Positions 54,114 to 63,513 of a stretch of 64,000 bases of DNA are shown here, piece after piece (the first letter of the stretch is position 1; each line of letters begins with the position of its first letter). The DNA is from JADKAV01 sp963732355 (GTDB taxonomy: Bacteria; Actinomycetota; Actinomycetes; S36-B12; UBA10799): NCBI GenBank assembly GCA_963732355.1, contig CAVSZD010000006.1, forward strand, positions 124,001-188,000, in the 5' to 3' direction. A program made the position numbers and the translations under genes. The notes below the pieces were generated by a model. It was not told the DNA's origin, searched no databases, and worked only from the letters and a program-made list of their open reading frames with translations.

Positions 54114-55471
54114 CCCGCCTGGATGAGGCAGTGGCTGAGCCTTCGATGTACCTGGTCACAGACGTCCTCGGCGACGGCCATGACTACCTGTTGGGCCTGA
54201 CCCTCGCGACCGGAGAGCGCCTGTCGGCTTTGGTCTACGTCGACATCAACATGGGCACCGTCGCCAAGGATGCCTTCGTGGTGCCACGTTCCCTAGACGA
54301 TCTGGTGATCGAACTCGGACACATGATTGTTGGCCGCGACCAGTCGCTGGTGCGTACAGACCCAGCCAACGGTCGCGCCGAGGCGGAAGAAGCGATCGCG
54401 GTGTCCTCCAGGTTCTGGCCCCCACCGGAGTCCGAGACGTGGCCGATGTGCCGCCCACTGGTCGAGTGGATGCTACGACAACTTCCGGACGGCGGACACA
54501 CTGCCGAGTACCACGAATGGTCAGACAGACAACTCGCGGCGATCAAGGACGACTTCTTCGCATCTCGCTTCGGGCACCCCCTCGACGGCGAGGACGAGCG
54601 GGGCCTCATGAACAACATCCTCTGGTTCGCCTCGGCGTACACCGGAGGTGATCCCTACCGCTGGAGCGGAGTCCGGGTGGAAGTGATCCTGACGGACTGG
54701 TTCCCACACAAGATCATCGAATCCACCGCGTACCTGACGAAGATGCCCGACGTGCTGCGCGCATACGTCCGCTACAGCCACCACCGGCAGGCGATTCCCC
54801 ACCACCTGACGGCCGAGACGCTGGCAGCCATCGACCATTACGAGCCCACGTACCAGGTGCTGATCCGAACCGAACACGAGCAGGGCGCCGAGGCGTTACT
54901 GGCCGCAGCCCTTGAGGCGCCGTTGGACCTGGACGACATGAGCATCGAGGACTTCGTTCTGGCTGGCCTGGATGAGCAGGTAGGAGGCCGACTGAGGCTG
55001 CAAGGGCTCGACGATGCTCCACTGCCCGACGAACCGTTCGAGTGGGCCGGCGTTCCCGCGGACATCCACCCGGTCGTACAGGAGATGCTCGACGCATGTG
55101 ACCGCTTCGCCGACGAACTCGGTGATGTGGAGTACCGCACCGCGATGCGCCGGTTCCTCAGCCGGGCAGCCGTTGGCGATCCGTCTGTCTTCCGCCGCCG
55201 TGGATCAGCACTGCGTGGTGCGGCCGCGGTCGCGTGGGTGATCGCGCAGGCCAACGCGATGTTCACCGGCAAGTTCATCCAAGAATCGTTCGGCCTCAAA
55301 ACCAGCGTCACCTCGCGGGCCGAGCCGATGCTCGAGGCGGTCGGTGTGGATATGCGCGAGCGATGGTTCTCTGGATACCTGAGCCTGGGCGCCCCGGATC
55401 TGCTCCTGTCGTCTCACCGGGCCGAGATCATCGAGCGCCGGGATAAGGCCTTGGCCGGCTTCGATCTGTGA
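54098..55471 (+). CDS. DUF6398-like domain protein (main open frame)
   Basis: 457 residues from ATG 54098, probably the downstream part of a ~580-residue protein. The first half (YLVTDVLGDGHDYLLGLTLA, SALVYVDINMGTVAKDAFVV, TWPMCRPLVEWMLRQLP) belongs to a family common in Actinobacteria. The C-terminal domain (VQEMLDACDRFADELGDVEY, AAVAWVIAQANAMF) resembles DUF6398, often found with SEC-C motifs. No catalytic motif is visible. The N-terminus lies upstream in other frames. Confidence 0.7.
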   Translation: MPLWLTRLDEAVAEPSMYLVTDVLGDGHDYLLGLTLATGERLSALVYVDINMGTVAKDAFVVPRSLDDLVIELGHMIVGRDQSLVRTDPANGRAEAEEAIAVSSRFWPPPESETWPMCRPLVEWMLRQLPDGGHTAEYHEWSDRQLAAIKDDFFASRFGHPLDGEDERGLMNNILWFASAYTGGDPYRWSGVRVEVILTDWFPHKIIESTAYLTKMPDVLRAYVRYSHHRQAIPHHLTAETLAAIDHYEPTYQVLIRTEHEQGAEALLAAALEAPLDLDDMSIEDFVLAGLDEQVGGRLRLQGLDDAPLPDEPFEWAGVPADIHPVVQEMLDACDRFADELGDVEYRTAMRRFLSRAAVGDPSVFRRRGSALRGAAAVAWVIAQANAMFTGKFIQESFGLKTSVTSRAEPMLEAVGVDMRERWFSGYLSLGAPDLLLSSHRAEIIERRDKALAGFDL

Positions 55472-55604
55472 TGAGTCGTCGCGGCACTGAGCCGGCCGGG
55501 CGGAAGCGGCTAGGGGATCCTTCTGCTCCCGGAGAAGCGATCCGGAGTCAGCCAGCTGGCTTGGACGGGCGACCCCGCCTTTCCGACCGTCCTCCGGTGC
55601 CCGC

Positions 55605-55672
55605 GTTAGAGGTTGTCCTGTTGGTTAGCGAAAACACGCGTTGATTCGCTAACCAACAGCACAACCTCTAAC
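55605..55672. repeat. 68-bp hairpin repeat, family B, copy 8
   Basis: Loop AACACGCGTTGA; left arm has TTGTCCTG for TTGTGCTG. It lies about 130 bases before the truncated permease. Confidence 0.95.
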
Positions 55673-55799
55673 CAGGACCAAACCGGTGCGCAACGAAGGC
55701 AACCTCGGGCCTTGGCCATACCGAAGACCGAACGGCTCAGCGCCGCCGCTGTCGGACCCGCGACACCCGACGCCACCGGGGTACCGATGCACCCGCCCT

Positions 55800-56211
55800 A
55801 TGCGGCTGTTCAACGCGATCGCGATCGTCATGATGATCCTCGGCGCGATCATGGCGTTCGCCATCATCTTCACCGCGATGAGCGTCAGCATCTTCGAGCG
55901 GTATCGGGAGATCGCCACGTTCCGGGCCGCAGGCGTGAAGTTCTCCACCATCGCGTCCACCGTGCGGTGGGAGAACATGATCGTCTCGGTCTTCGGGGTG
56001 ATCCCCGGCGTTGTCCTCGGGGTGTTGGGCGCCGCTGCCCTGGACCGGTCGCTGTCCAGCGACGAGTACACCATCGTCCTGTCGATGCCGTGGATCGCCG
56101 TGGTCCTGGTGGTGCTGGGCGTATTGCTGTTGGCCCTGCTCTCTCAGGTGCCCGGGATGCTGCGTGTGGCACATGAGCGTGGCTGACGTGGTGCGCGAAC
56201 GTGCGCAGTAA
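55800..56211 (+). pseudogene. C-terminal remnant of an FtsX-type ABC transporter permease
   Basis: Only the last FtsX domain remains: LFNAIAIVMMILGAIMAFAI, FERYREIATFRAAGV, a second helix GVIPGVVLGVLGAAAL, and a third (VVLVVLGVLLLALLSQVPG). The full family needs about 800 residues with a periplasmic domain; nothing of it is found upstream. Near 56172 one extra base moves the frame from AHERG-stop to MSVADVVRERAQ, the usual permease ending. It is both truncated and frameshifted. Confidence 0.75.
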
Positions 56212-56360
56212 CCTCCCTGCGTGACCGGACGGCACGCGCGACCGGGGCTGAGTAATCAACCATTCGGCCCCCTTGTCGCGATGATCACCTCCGGGTAGAT
56301 TCGGCCCCGCAATTGGCCTCGCCCAACTCCGACGCGCGAAGGCCCGAGGGGGTAAAGGCC

Positions 56361-59300
56361 GTGATCAGCAGCCGGTTTCGCCTGCCCACATTTGCCGTCA
56401 CGGGGATTCTCGCCGCTGCCGTCATCGCACCCGCAACGCCAGTCGTCGCCCAAGCCTCATCCACGCAGGGCCCTATGGCTGCCGCTGCCGGCCGAGTGGC
56501 AGCCTCGTCCAAGGGCCGCAGCCTCTCCATCCGGGTCGTTGGGCTGCTGCCAGGCATGGCCGCCACGGTCAAGGTCAAGGGTCCCAAGCGCTACAAGAAG
56601 TCAGCAGTCGTGGCAACCCGCAAGACGTTCAAACGGCTGCGACCCGGAAGGTACTCCGTGCGCGCCCTGCCTGTCACGTTCGACGGCAGGACCGCTACGG
56701 CCGCCATCTCAAAGTCGAAGGTGAAGGTCACCACACGCCGTGGCGCCACCGTCACCGTGACCTACACCGACCCTGGGGCCCAAAGTCCCGGCGGCGATGA
56801 CCAGCCACGGCCCCCCGGCGATGACATCGGCTTCATCGGCAGCGGGACACCTCCGGTGATCACGACGACTTCGGTGCCCGAAGCGACGTCCAAGACCGAA
56901 TACTCGACCAAGCTGCAGGCCTCCGGACCAGCCAACATCTCTTGGGCTGTCGACTCCGGATCACTGCCAGCCGGGATGTTTCTGTACGACGACGGGACCC
57001 TTTCCGGGACGCCATTCGAGCTGGGCGCCTTCACGTTCACCGTGCTGGCCGAGGACTACGACTCCGGCGCCAGCGACTCGCAGAGCCTGACCCTGCAGGT
57101 CAGGCCGCGCACTGCATCGGGCCCGCAGATCACGACCACCTCGATGCCATTGGCGACCAAGGGCAAGCCGTACTCAGGTCCACTGGCCAGTGCCGGCGGG
57201 ACCCAGCCCGTCACCTGGGCGATCACCGCAGGATCGTTGCCTGACGGCCTGTACCTCTCCGATGGCAGCGTGGAGGGCTACCCGGACACGGCCGGGAACA
57301 GTTCGTTCACATTGCAGGTGACCGACGACGACGACCGGACCGCCAGCAAGCAGTTGTCCATCTCCGTAGTCGAGTTCGCCATCACAGGAAGCCTGCCTCC
57401 GGCCTACGTGGACGTCCCCTACTCCTACACCCTCGGGTCGGTGAACGGCACAGCACCGGTGACGTTCCAGCTACAGAGCGGGAAACTGCCCGACGGTCTC
57501 GACCTGAGTCCTTCTGGTCTGATCTCAGGGATTCCGACAGCGAGCACCTCGCAGACGTTCACCATCAGGGCCGACGATCAAGGCGGCGCCACCGCACAAC
57601 AGCAGTACACACTCAAGCCGGTCACTTCACCCACCCCGGTGATCACAACGACGTCCCTGCCCAGTGCGCAGCAAGGTGTCGCCTACGCCGCCACAGTGGC
57701 CACTGCGGGCGGCACGGGACCGCGGACACTCTCATTGGCCACTGGGTCGCTGCCCGCTGGCTTGAACATCAATGCGGCCGGTCTCATCTCCGGCACCCCG
57801 ACCGCCAGCGGCACCTCTATCTTCACACTGACCGTCACGGATGCCGCCAACGCCACCGGGCAAAAGGCACTGAGCATCACCGTCTCGCCGCTCGCGGACG
57901 TGTCGTGGCCACAGAACCGGCGCGACGTTCAGCAGTCCGCGTTCTCACCCGACGACAACGTCGTCACGGCGCAGAACCTCAACGGTCTGAAGGAGGTGTG
58001 GTCGGTACCCAAGGCCTCGGGCACACCCGCGGTGCGCGACGGCGTGCTCTACTCCCCCGGGGCACTTCCAGATGAGCCCGACCAGCCGGGCCTCGTCGCG
58101 TACAGGCTCAGCACCGGAGACGAGTTGTGGCGAGTGACCGCCGCTTGCGCATTCGGCGATGTGGCCGTGACCAACGCCGCGGTCATCACGACCTGCGATG
58201 GCAGGCTTCGCGCCTACGATCTTGGCGGTGCACACGCCCTGCTGTGGGACACCGTAACGACCGACGCGCAGGCCAGCATCGCGAGTTTCACCGTCACCAG
58301 TGACCTGGTGATCGGCAACGATGGTCAATGGGTCTACGCCTACCGACTGGATACCGGCGCGCGCGTCTGGCGACAGTCCGTGCCCGCCGCGACGAGCAGT
58401 TCCTCCATCGCGGTTTCCGGTTCCACGGCCGTCGTCCCGATGAGCGACAAGGTGCGGGCTTTCAATACGTCCAACGGCGCGATTCTGTGGACCGTGCCCA
58501 CACAGTCTGCATTCACCCCGTTGATCGTCGGGAACAGCGTGTACGTGGTCACTGACGGCGAACTGACCAGGCGCAGTCTGACCACTGGCGCGGCCACTTG
58601 GACGACGTCGACATCGGGTGCGATGCGCGGGGCGATGGCCACCGACGGGACTAACATCATCGCGTTGTGGGAGACCTCCGACGACTACGGCGTGACGAAC
58701 AAACTGCAGGCCTACAAGCTGTCCGACGGGACGTTGGCGTGGGAGAACTCCGCCCCGGTTCGCCCGCGCGCTGTGAGTGTCTCCGGTGGCTCTGATATGG
58801 ATCTCCTACGCCGATGCCTTCTCCTTTTCCGGTGGTGTCACCGTGCACCGGCTGTCCGACGGAGAGATGCTGCGCAACCTCTACACATCGGGCAACCGGG
58901 TGTTCACCCGCGTCGTGCCTGCCGAGGGGCGGGTCGTGCTCTCGATGGGGACTCCCCAGGACCGCAACCTGCGCGTCTACGGCTTCGGCGCTCCCACCCC
59001 GAAGATCACAACCTCCGTGCTCAAGGCCGGAACGGTGGGCCGGGCGTACAGCGATGTCCTGGCATCTACTGGAGGGTCGCAACCGACGGCATGGTCGCTG
59101 GCATCCGGTTCCTTGCCGGCGGGGCTGTCCTTGAGCACTGACGGGAGCATCACCGGAACGCCCACCGCGGCCGGATCGGCGATCTTAAACGTCCGGCTGA
59201 CAGATGCGTTCGGCGTGACGGTTGTGCGCAGTCTCACCCTCCAGGTGAACCCAGGCGGAGGCAACCAGACCTGGCCCACGTCCGGCGGCAGCAACACCCG

Positions 59301-60409
59301 ACGGGGTTTGGCCGACAAGGAGAACCTGGACAGCGACGACGCCGCGACCTGGTCGCAGAAGTGGACGAAGCTCGGTCCTGCCCGACAACCTCCCCACCGG
59401 AGACCCGTTGGTCGCCAACAGCCGCCTCTACTACGCGGTCGACGACACCGTGCGTGGATACTCCCTGACCACCGGTTCCACGACCGACCGAGTGCCCACG
59501 TACACCGCCGTCACAGACTTCACGAACGTCTCGCAAACGACGCGAGCACGACTGCAATCGGCCCCCACTGTGGACGGCAACCGGCTCTACGTGGTGGCGA
59601 GCGACGGCGTTTACGCCTTCGATGCGACAACTGGAGCGAAGGTCTGGAAAACCCTCGTGAACACCTACCAACCCGTACCCGCACCCATCGTTGTTGGCAC
59701 CCGGGTCATCGCCTCCGACGACAATGGGGTCCTCCGGTCTTTCGCCATCTCCGACGGCTCCCCGGCGTGGGCGAACCCATTGGACCTGCCCGGAACGGAC
59801 TTCTGGGTTGGGCAAATGGCCAGCGACGGCACCTCGTTGTTCGGCATGCAGTGCACGACGGCTTATGCGATCAATGCAACCACCGGCGTGTTGACCTGGA
59901 GCCGGGTGATGCCGGGCACGGAGGACTACGGTGGGTGCTTCCCGTTCGGCGTCGTCACAACGCCGCTGGTGCACGACGGTCTGGTCTACTTCGGGTCCTA
60001 CAGCACGGCGGCGCTGCGGACCTCCGACGGCACGGTCGCGTGGAGCCGCAAGTACGCTTCCGGCGGCGCGATGGCCCTGTCGCACGGCGTCCTGGTCCTG
60101 ACCGAGTTGGTCCCGTACGCCTTCGGCTGGAGCCCCCGGCTGCGCGCCGTCGACCCCCAAAGTGGTGCGCAGAGGTGGGTGAACAACACCGACTTCCCAG
60201 CCGGCTCTCCTGCAGTCACCGTGGTCGATGATCTAGTCCTGACCAACGGATCCGCCGCGGCGCTCGGGGTCGACATCCGGACCGGTGAACGCCTATGGGC
60301 CTCCGACCAGGTGAGCGGCAACTTCACCGCTGGGACCCAGGTCATCCCGGTGGGTGAGCGCATCTACTTCGTGGGCGTCGACAAACGGATCCACGCCTAC
60401 GGGGGGTGA
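56361..60409 (+). pseudogene. Secreted surface protein with Ig-like and PQQ-propeller domains, two frameshifts
   Basis: GTG 56361 (GAGGGGG upstream) starts a signal peptide (cut near VVAQ) and a lysine-rich domain. Four putative Ig (He_PIG) repeats follow, each with ITTTS(L/V)P and SGTP-type marks. A PQQ-like beta-propeller follows (WPQNRRDVQQSAFSPDD; ALLWDTVTT, GARVWRQSV), then a fifth Ig repeat and a second propeller (SRLYYAVDDTVRGYSLTTG, GAKVWKTLV). The frame shifts by one base near 58790 and again near 59375. Removing one base at each gives a single 1349-codon frame that ends at the TGA of 60409. It could be a sequencing artefact. No membrane anchor seen. Confidence 0.8.
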
Positions 60410-60537
60410 ACGAGCGAGGTTGCGCCGCACCCCACTGCCGCCATCGCCGCAACGATTGGTGCGCATGGACACCGACTGGCTGCGTCGGCGGGCAGTGGAA
60501 GAACTCGCGCGATGACACTGGACCGCGGACACTGTGA

Positions 60538-60792
60538 GTCGTCGTCGCTGCTGAGGATGCGGGATTCATCTCCGCCGTCCGCACGGAACGCCGCACGCCG
60601 TCGGCGGGACTACGCGATATCCTCACCCACGAGTACGTCGAGGTGGACCTGAACTTCGTGGCGGACGCCGCCGGAACGGCGCTCGTGGACTGCCGATCCT
60701 ACGTCCGCTCGGTGGCCCAGGCTCTGCAAGACCGCCGAGCCGAGAACGAGGACACCCCCGACGTCGGGGGGGCGGACGTGGCGCGGGACTAG
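60538..60792 (+). pseudogene. Remnant of a HepT-like HEPN toxin (DUF86)
   Basis: An open stretch without a start codon reads GLRDILTHEYVEVDLNFVAD. It carries the HEPN RNase signature R-x4-H and the HxYxxVD element of HepT toxins of HepT-MntA modules. The N-terminal helix and the MNT antitoxin are not present nearby. It overlaps the end of the FAD oxidoreductase gene by 4 bases. Confidence 0.6.
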
Positions 60793-61724
60793 AGCATCAA
60801 CGCGCGCGCTGCGGCAAGCCCCGAGTTGTAGGCGGCCTCAATACGGGGGCCATCGAACGCGTCGCCCGCGAGCACTACGCCCCCGTCGGCCGACACCCAG
60901 CACGGATCTGGCCATGGGGTTCGCGGTGTGGCGAAGCGCCACTTCTTCACCTGTGCCTGGCCGATGGTTGCGTCGCCCAGCCAAGGATCTGCAAGATCAA
61001 CGAGTGCGGCCATTAGGCCAGCGGTGTCGCACTCCCAGTGCGTCTGGCTCCACGCGGGCGACGCATGCACAGTGATCGCGGGGGTGGCGCTGACACCCTT
61101 GGCGACATTGTCGGCGACGAAGCCGACGTCGTCGTTCGGTTTCTGGACCCCCCCGGGCGCGTCGATTCGCGGCGGTCGATCGAGAGTGGCCAGCAGCGCG
61201 ATCGTGCGGTCGTATTCAGTGCGCATCAGCCGATCCTCGAGTTCGATACCTGAGTCGACCAGCAGCGCCGATGACTGCGGCAGGGGTGCCGTCATCACGA
61301 CCCGGTCGGCGATGTGAACCGAACCGTCGTCGATGACGACCTGCCACTTCGAGCCCGTCGGGCGCACAGCGCCGACCACCGTCGAGCACGACACGTCGAT
61401 GCCCATCGCCAAGTCCTTCGCCAGTGAGTTCATCCCGGCCGGCGCGACGTAGCGGGGATGCACCTCAGCGGACCCGAACCCGTGGTTCCACACCGCCACC
61501 AGGCCCCGCTCGATCCAGTCGTCGACGCGACGTTGGAAGGCTGCCGTCCGCACCGTGAAGAACTGGGCTCCGTGATCCAACGTGGCCGTTCCGATGCGCC
61601 GAGTAGCCAGGCGACCACCTGGTGAGCGGCCCTTGTCGACGACAGCGACCTCGACCCCTGCCGCCTGCAGGTCATCGGCGGCGGCCAGTCCACTGAGACC
61701 AGCCCCGATGATCACCACCCGCAT
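60789..61724 (-). CDS. FAD/NAD(P)-dependent amine-oxidase-like oxidoreductase
   Basis: 311 residues. The dinucleotide-binding motif VVIIGAGLSGLAAADDLQAAG is followed by VVDKGRSPGGRLATRR and LDHGAQFFTVR, as in renalase-like flavin oxidoreductases, and the FAD-closing motif is VVLAGDAFDGPRIEAAYNSG. The enzyme is cytosolic with bound FAD. The substrate is unknown. It converges on the HEPN remnant. Confidence 0.9.
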   Translation of the reverse strand: MRVVIIGAGLSGLAAADDLQAAGVEVAVVDKGRSPGGRLATRRIGTATLDHGAQFFTVRTAAFQRRVDDWIERGLVAVWNHGFGSAEVHPRYVAPAGMNSLAKDLAMGIDVSCSTVVGAVRPTGSKWQVVIDDGSVHIADRVVMTAPLPQSSALLVDSGIELEDRLMRTEYDRTIALLATLDRPPRIDAPGGVQKPNDDVGFVADNVAKGVSATPAITVHASPAWSQTHWECDTAGLMAALVDLADPWLGDATIGQAQVKKWRFATPRTPWPDPCWVSADGGVVLAGDAFDGPRIEAAYNSGLAAARALML

Positions 61725-61869
61725 GGGCGCTCATCGTCCACCAGCATCGGGGCGCACATACACAAGCAGCTCACAAATGCCGATGCTGTCACAGCCACGT
61801 CCCACCGGAAAAGGCGCAGTCGGCCCGGCCCGAGAGGCGCGATAGCAGCCCCGCTGAGATAGTGCGGAC

Positions 61870-62565
61870 ATGACCTCGCTTCAAGATCGTTCCGTTCTGG
61901 TGGTCGGTGCCACAGGTGGGCTCGGAGCGCCCATCAGCCGGCAGTTGGCCGCCGAGGGCGCGCAGCTCACCCTGCTCGGCCGCGATGTGGGCCGCCTAGA
62001 GGCGCTCGGCCTAAAGGCGGCTACGGTGACTGGTGACCTGCGCGACGCAGACACCGCGACCAATGCCGTGGCAGTTGCCCTCTCCGCCCACGGCCGGCTC
62101 GACGGCCTCGTAGTCGCCTCTGGCGTCGTGGCCTTTGGGCCGGTCGGCGACGTCCCCGGCGACGCTCTGATCGACCTGTTCCTCGTCAACACCCTGGCGC
62201 CCATCCGCCTGCTCCAAGCCGCACTACCCCACCTGGTCTCGTCGGGCGCAGAGGGCCATTCGCCGTTCGTCGTCAACCTCAGCGCGGTCGTGGCTGAGCA
62301 ACCGACCGCGGGGATGGCCGCCTACTCCGCGTCGAAAGCCGCGCTCACTGCGTACGACAACGCCGCTGCGCGGGAGCTCCGCCGTGCTCGCATCCGGCTG
62401 ATCGATGCCCGCCCGCCGCACACAGAGACCGGGCTGGCGGACCGGCCGATCGCCGGATCCGCCCCACGACTTCCCCACGGACTAGCTGCTGAGGACGTTG
62501 CCGCACGTGTGGTCTCCGCGATCCTGGGCGACGAGAAGGACCTGCCGAGCGGCGCATTCACCTGA
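61870..62565 (+). CDS. Short-chain dehydrogenase/reductase
   Basis: 231 residues of the classical SDR family: cofactor motif VGATGGLGAPIS, VVASGVVAFGP for NNAG, NLSAVVAEQPTAG with the active serine, and YSASKAALTAYD with the catalytic Tyr and Lys. An NAD(P)-dependent oxidoreductase. The substrate is not predictable. The stop is at the end of LPSGAFT. Confidence 0.93.
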   Translation: MTSLQDRSVLVVGATGGLGAPISRQLAAEGAQLTLLGRDVGRLEALGLKAATVTGDLRDADTATNAVAVALSAHGRLDGLVVASGVVAFGPVGDVPGDALIDLFLVNTLAPIRLLQAALPHLVSSGAEGHSPFVVNLSAVVAEQPTAGMAAYSASKAALTAYDNAAARELRRARIRLIDARPPHTETGLADRPIAGSAPRLPHGLAAEDVAARVVSAILGDEKDLPSGAFT

Positions 62566-62741
62566 GGAGGTTGTGCCCCGAAGGTTGCCGGCGCCGTGAC
62601 TAGAGTGACGGTTCCTGTCGACCCGGATCACAGTGCCGATGGGCCTCGTCAGTCATCAGCCTGGCCGGCAGCCGTTCAGTCGGGTGAAGGCGCGCGTGGC
62701 GCTCCCCGCCGCCCGCTTCCCGATCCGGCCCCCGCGCCCGC

Positions 62742-62809
62742 GTTAGAGGTTGTGCTGTTGGTTAGCGAATCCACGCGTGTTTTCGCTAACCAACAGCACA
62801 ACCTCTAAC
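62742..62809. repeat. 68-bp hairpin repeat, family B, copy 9
   Basis: Arms intact, loop TCCACGCGTGTT. It lies in the 574-base gap between the SDR and cupin genes; apart from this repeat and the site below I see nothing in that gap. Confidence 0.95.
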
Positions 62810-63005
62810 CAGGACAAGAACTAGTCGCAACGAGTACGTCGGCAATTCCGCGAGGACGGTGAACTCTCGCTCATCCAGTGGCTCGACCTCGCGGCGCGAA
62901 GACGTCTCCCCAGCCTCGCCAAGCCAAGGAGCGCTGGCCCGTCGCACCGTGCCGCCCACGCCGACGGTTGCCAGTCGGCTGGGGGTGGGTCACCTCTTCG
63001 GGCCA

Positions 63006-63052
63006 TTGTTCGACGGCACCGCACGGAGTAACGTCAGGCAAGCCTCACCTAA
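63006..63052 (+). promoter_or_regulatory. Putative promoter with IdeR/DtxR iron box
   Basis: TTGTTC (63006) and TAACGT (63029), 17 bases apart, could be -35 and -10. Immediately after, TCAGGCAAGCCTCACCTAA (63034-63052) matches the 19-base DtxR/IdeR consensus TTAGGTTAGCCTAACCTAA at 15 positions. If bound by an iron-loaded repressor it would block transcription of the cupin gene 88 bases on. Confidence 0.45.
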
Positions 63053-63139
63053 TCGGGTGGGTGGACAGGTGGTCCGCGCACACGGGGGCCAGCGACCTTT
63101 CCGTGACGCGCCAGATCGCCGGAGGAAAGGGGGCCAGCG

Positions 63140-63502
63140 ATGGCCAGCTATGAACTCAAGAATCTCGCCGAACCGGACGACGTCCGGGAGTTCCCATTCG
63201 GTCGGGGCGAGATCGTCGACATCGGCGGAGGCCAGGTGATGCGGATGACCCTGCAACCGGGCTGGCGGTGGTCCGAGCACGTCAAGCCGACCGCCGGAAC
63301 CGAGCTGTGCCAGGCGCCGCACTTCCAGTACCTGGTCGCAGGACGGCTCGGGGTTCGGACCGCGGACGGCTCGCAGTTCGAGGCAGGACCCGGAGATGTG
63401 AACTGGCTGCCACCTGGGCACGACGCCTGGGTGATCGGCGACGATCCGGTCGAGGCGATCGACTGGGGGGGTGCCCATGTCTGGGGCCGGGCAGAGCAGT
63501 AG
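63140..63502 (+). CDS. Cupin-domain protein
   Basis: 120 residues with a single cupin barrel: the first motif is diverged (SEHVKPTAGTELCQAPHFQY, holding two histidines and a glutamate) and the second is FEAGPGDVNWLPPGHDAWVIGD. Cupins bind metal or small ligands, so this may be a dioxygenase-like enzyme or a sensor. GGAGGAAAGG stands before ATG 63140. The methyltransferase gene starts 11 bases after its stop, so they are probably one transcript. Confidence 0.87.
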   Translation: MASYELKNLAEPDDVREFPFGRGEIVDIGGGQVMRMTLQPGWRWSEHVKPTAGTELCQAPHFQYLVAGRLGVRTADGSQFEAGPGDVNWLPPGHDAWVIGDDPVEAIDWGGAHVWGRAEQ

Positions 63503-63513
63503 CCGGGGTTCTC

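Noticed and set aside
6695..62809. Small proteins encoded by the 68-bp hairpins (frames reading VDSLTNSTTSN and similar)
   Set aside because: The same frame appears at every copy on both strands because of the palindrome; there is no ribosome site and the peptides are truncated at varying flanks.
62566..63139. Small protein-coding genes between the SDR and cupin genes
   Set aside because: Open frames here run through the hairpin or have Arg/Pro-rich random composition with no ribosome site.
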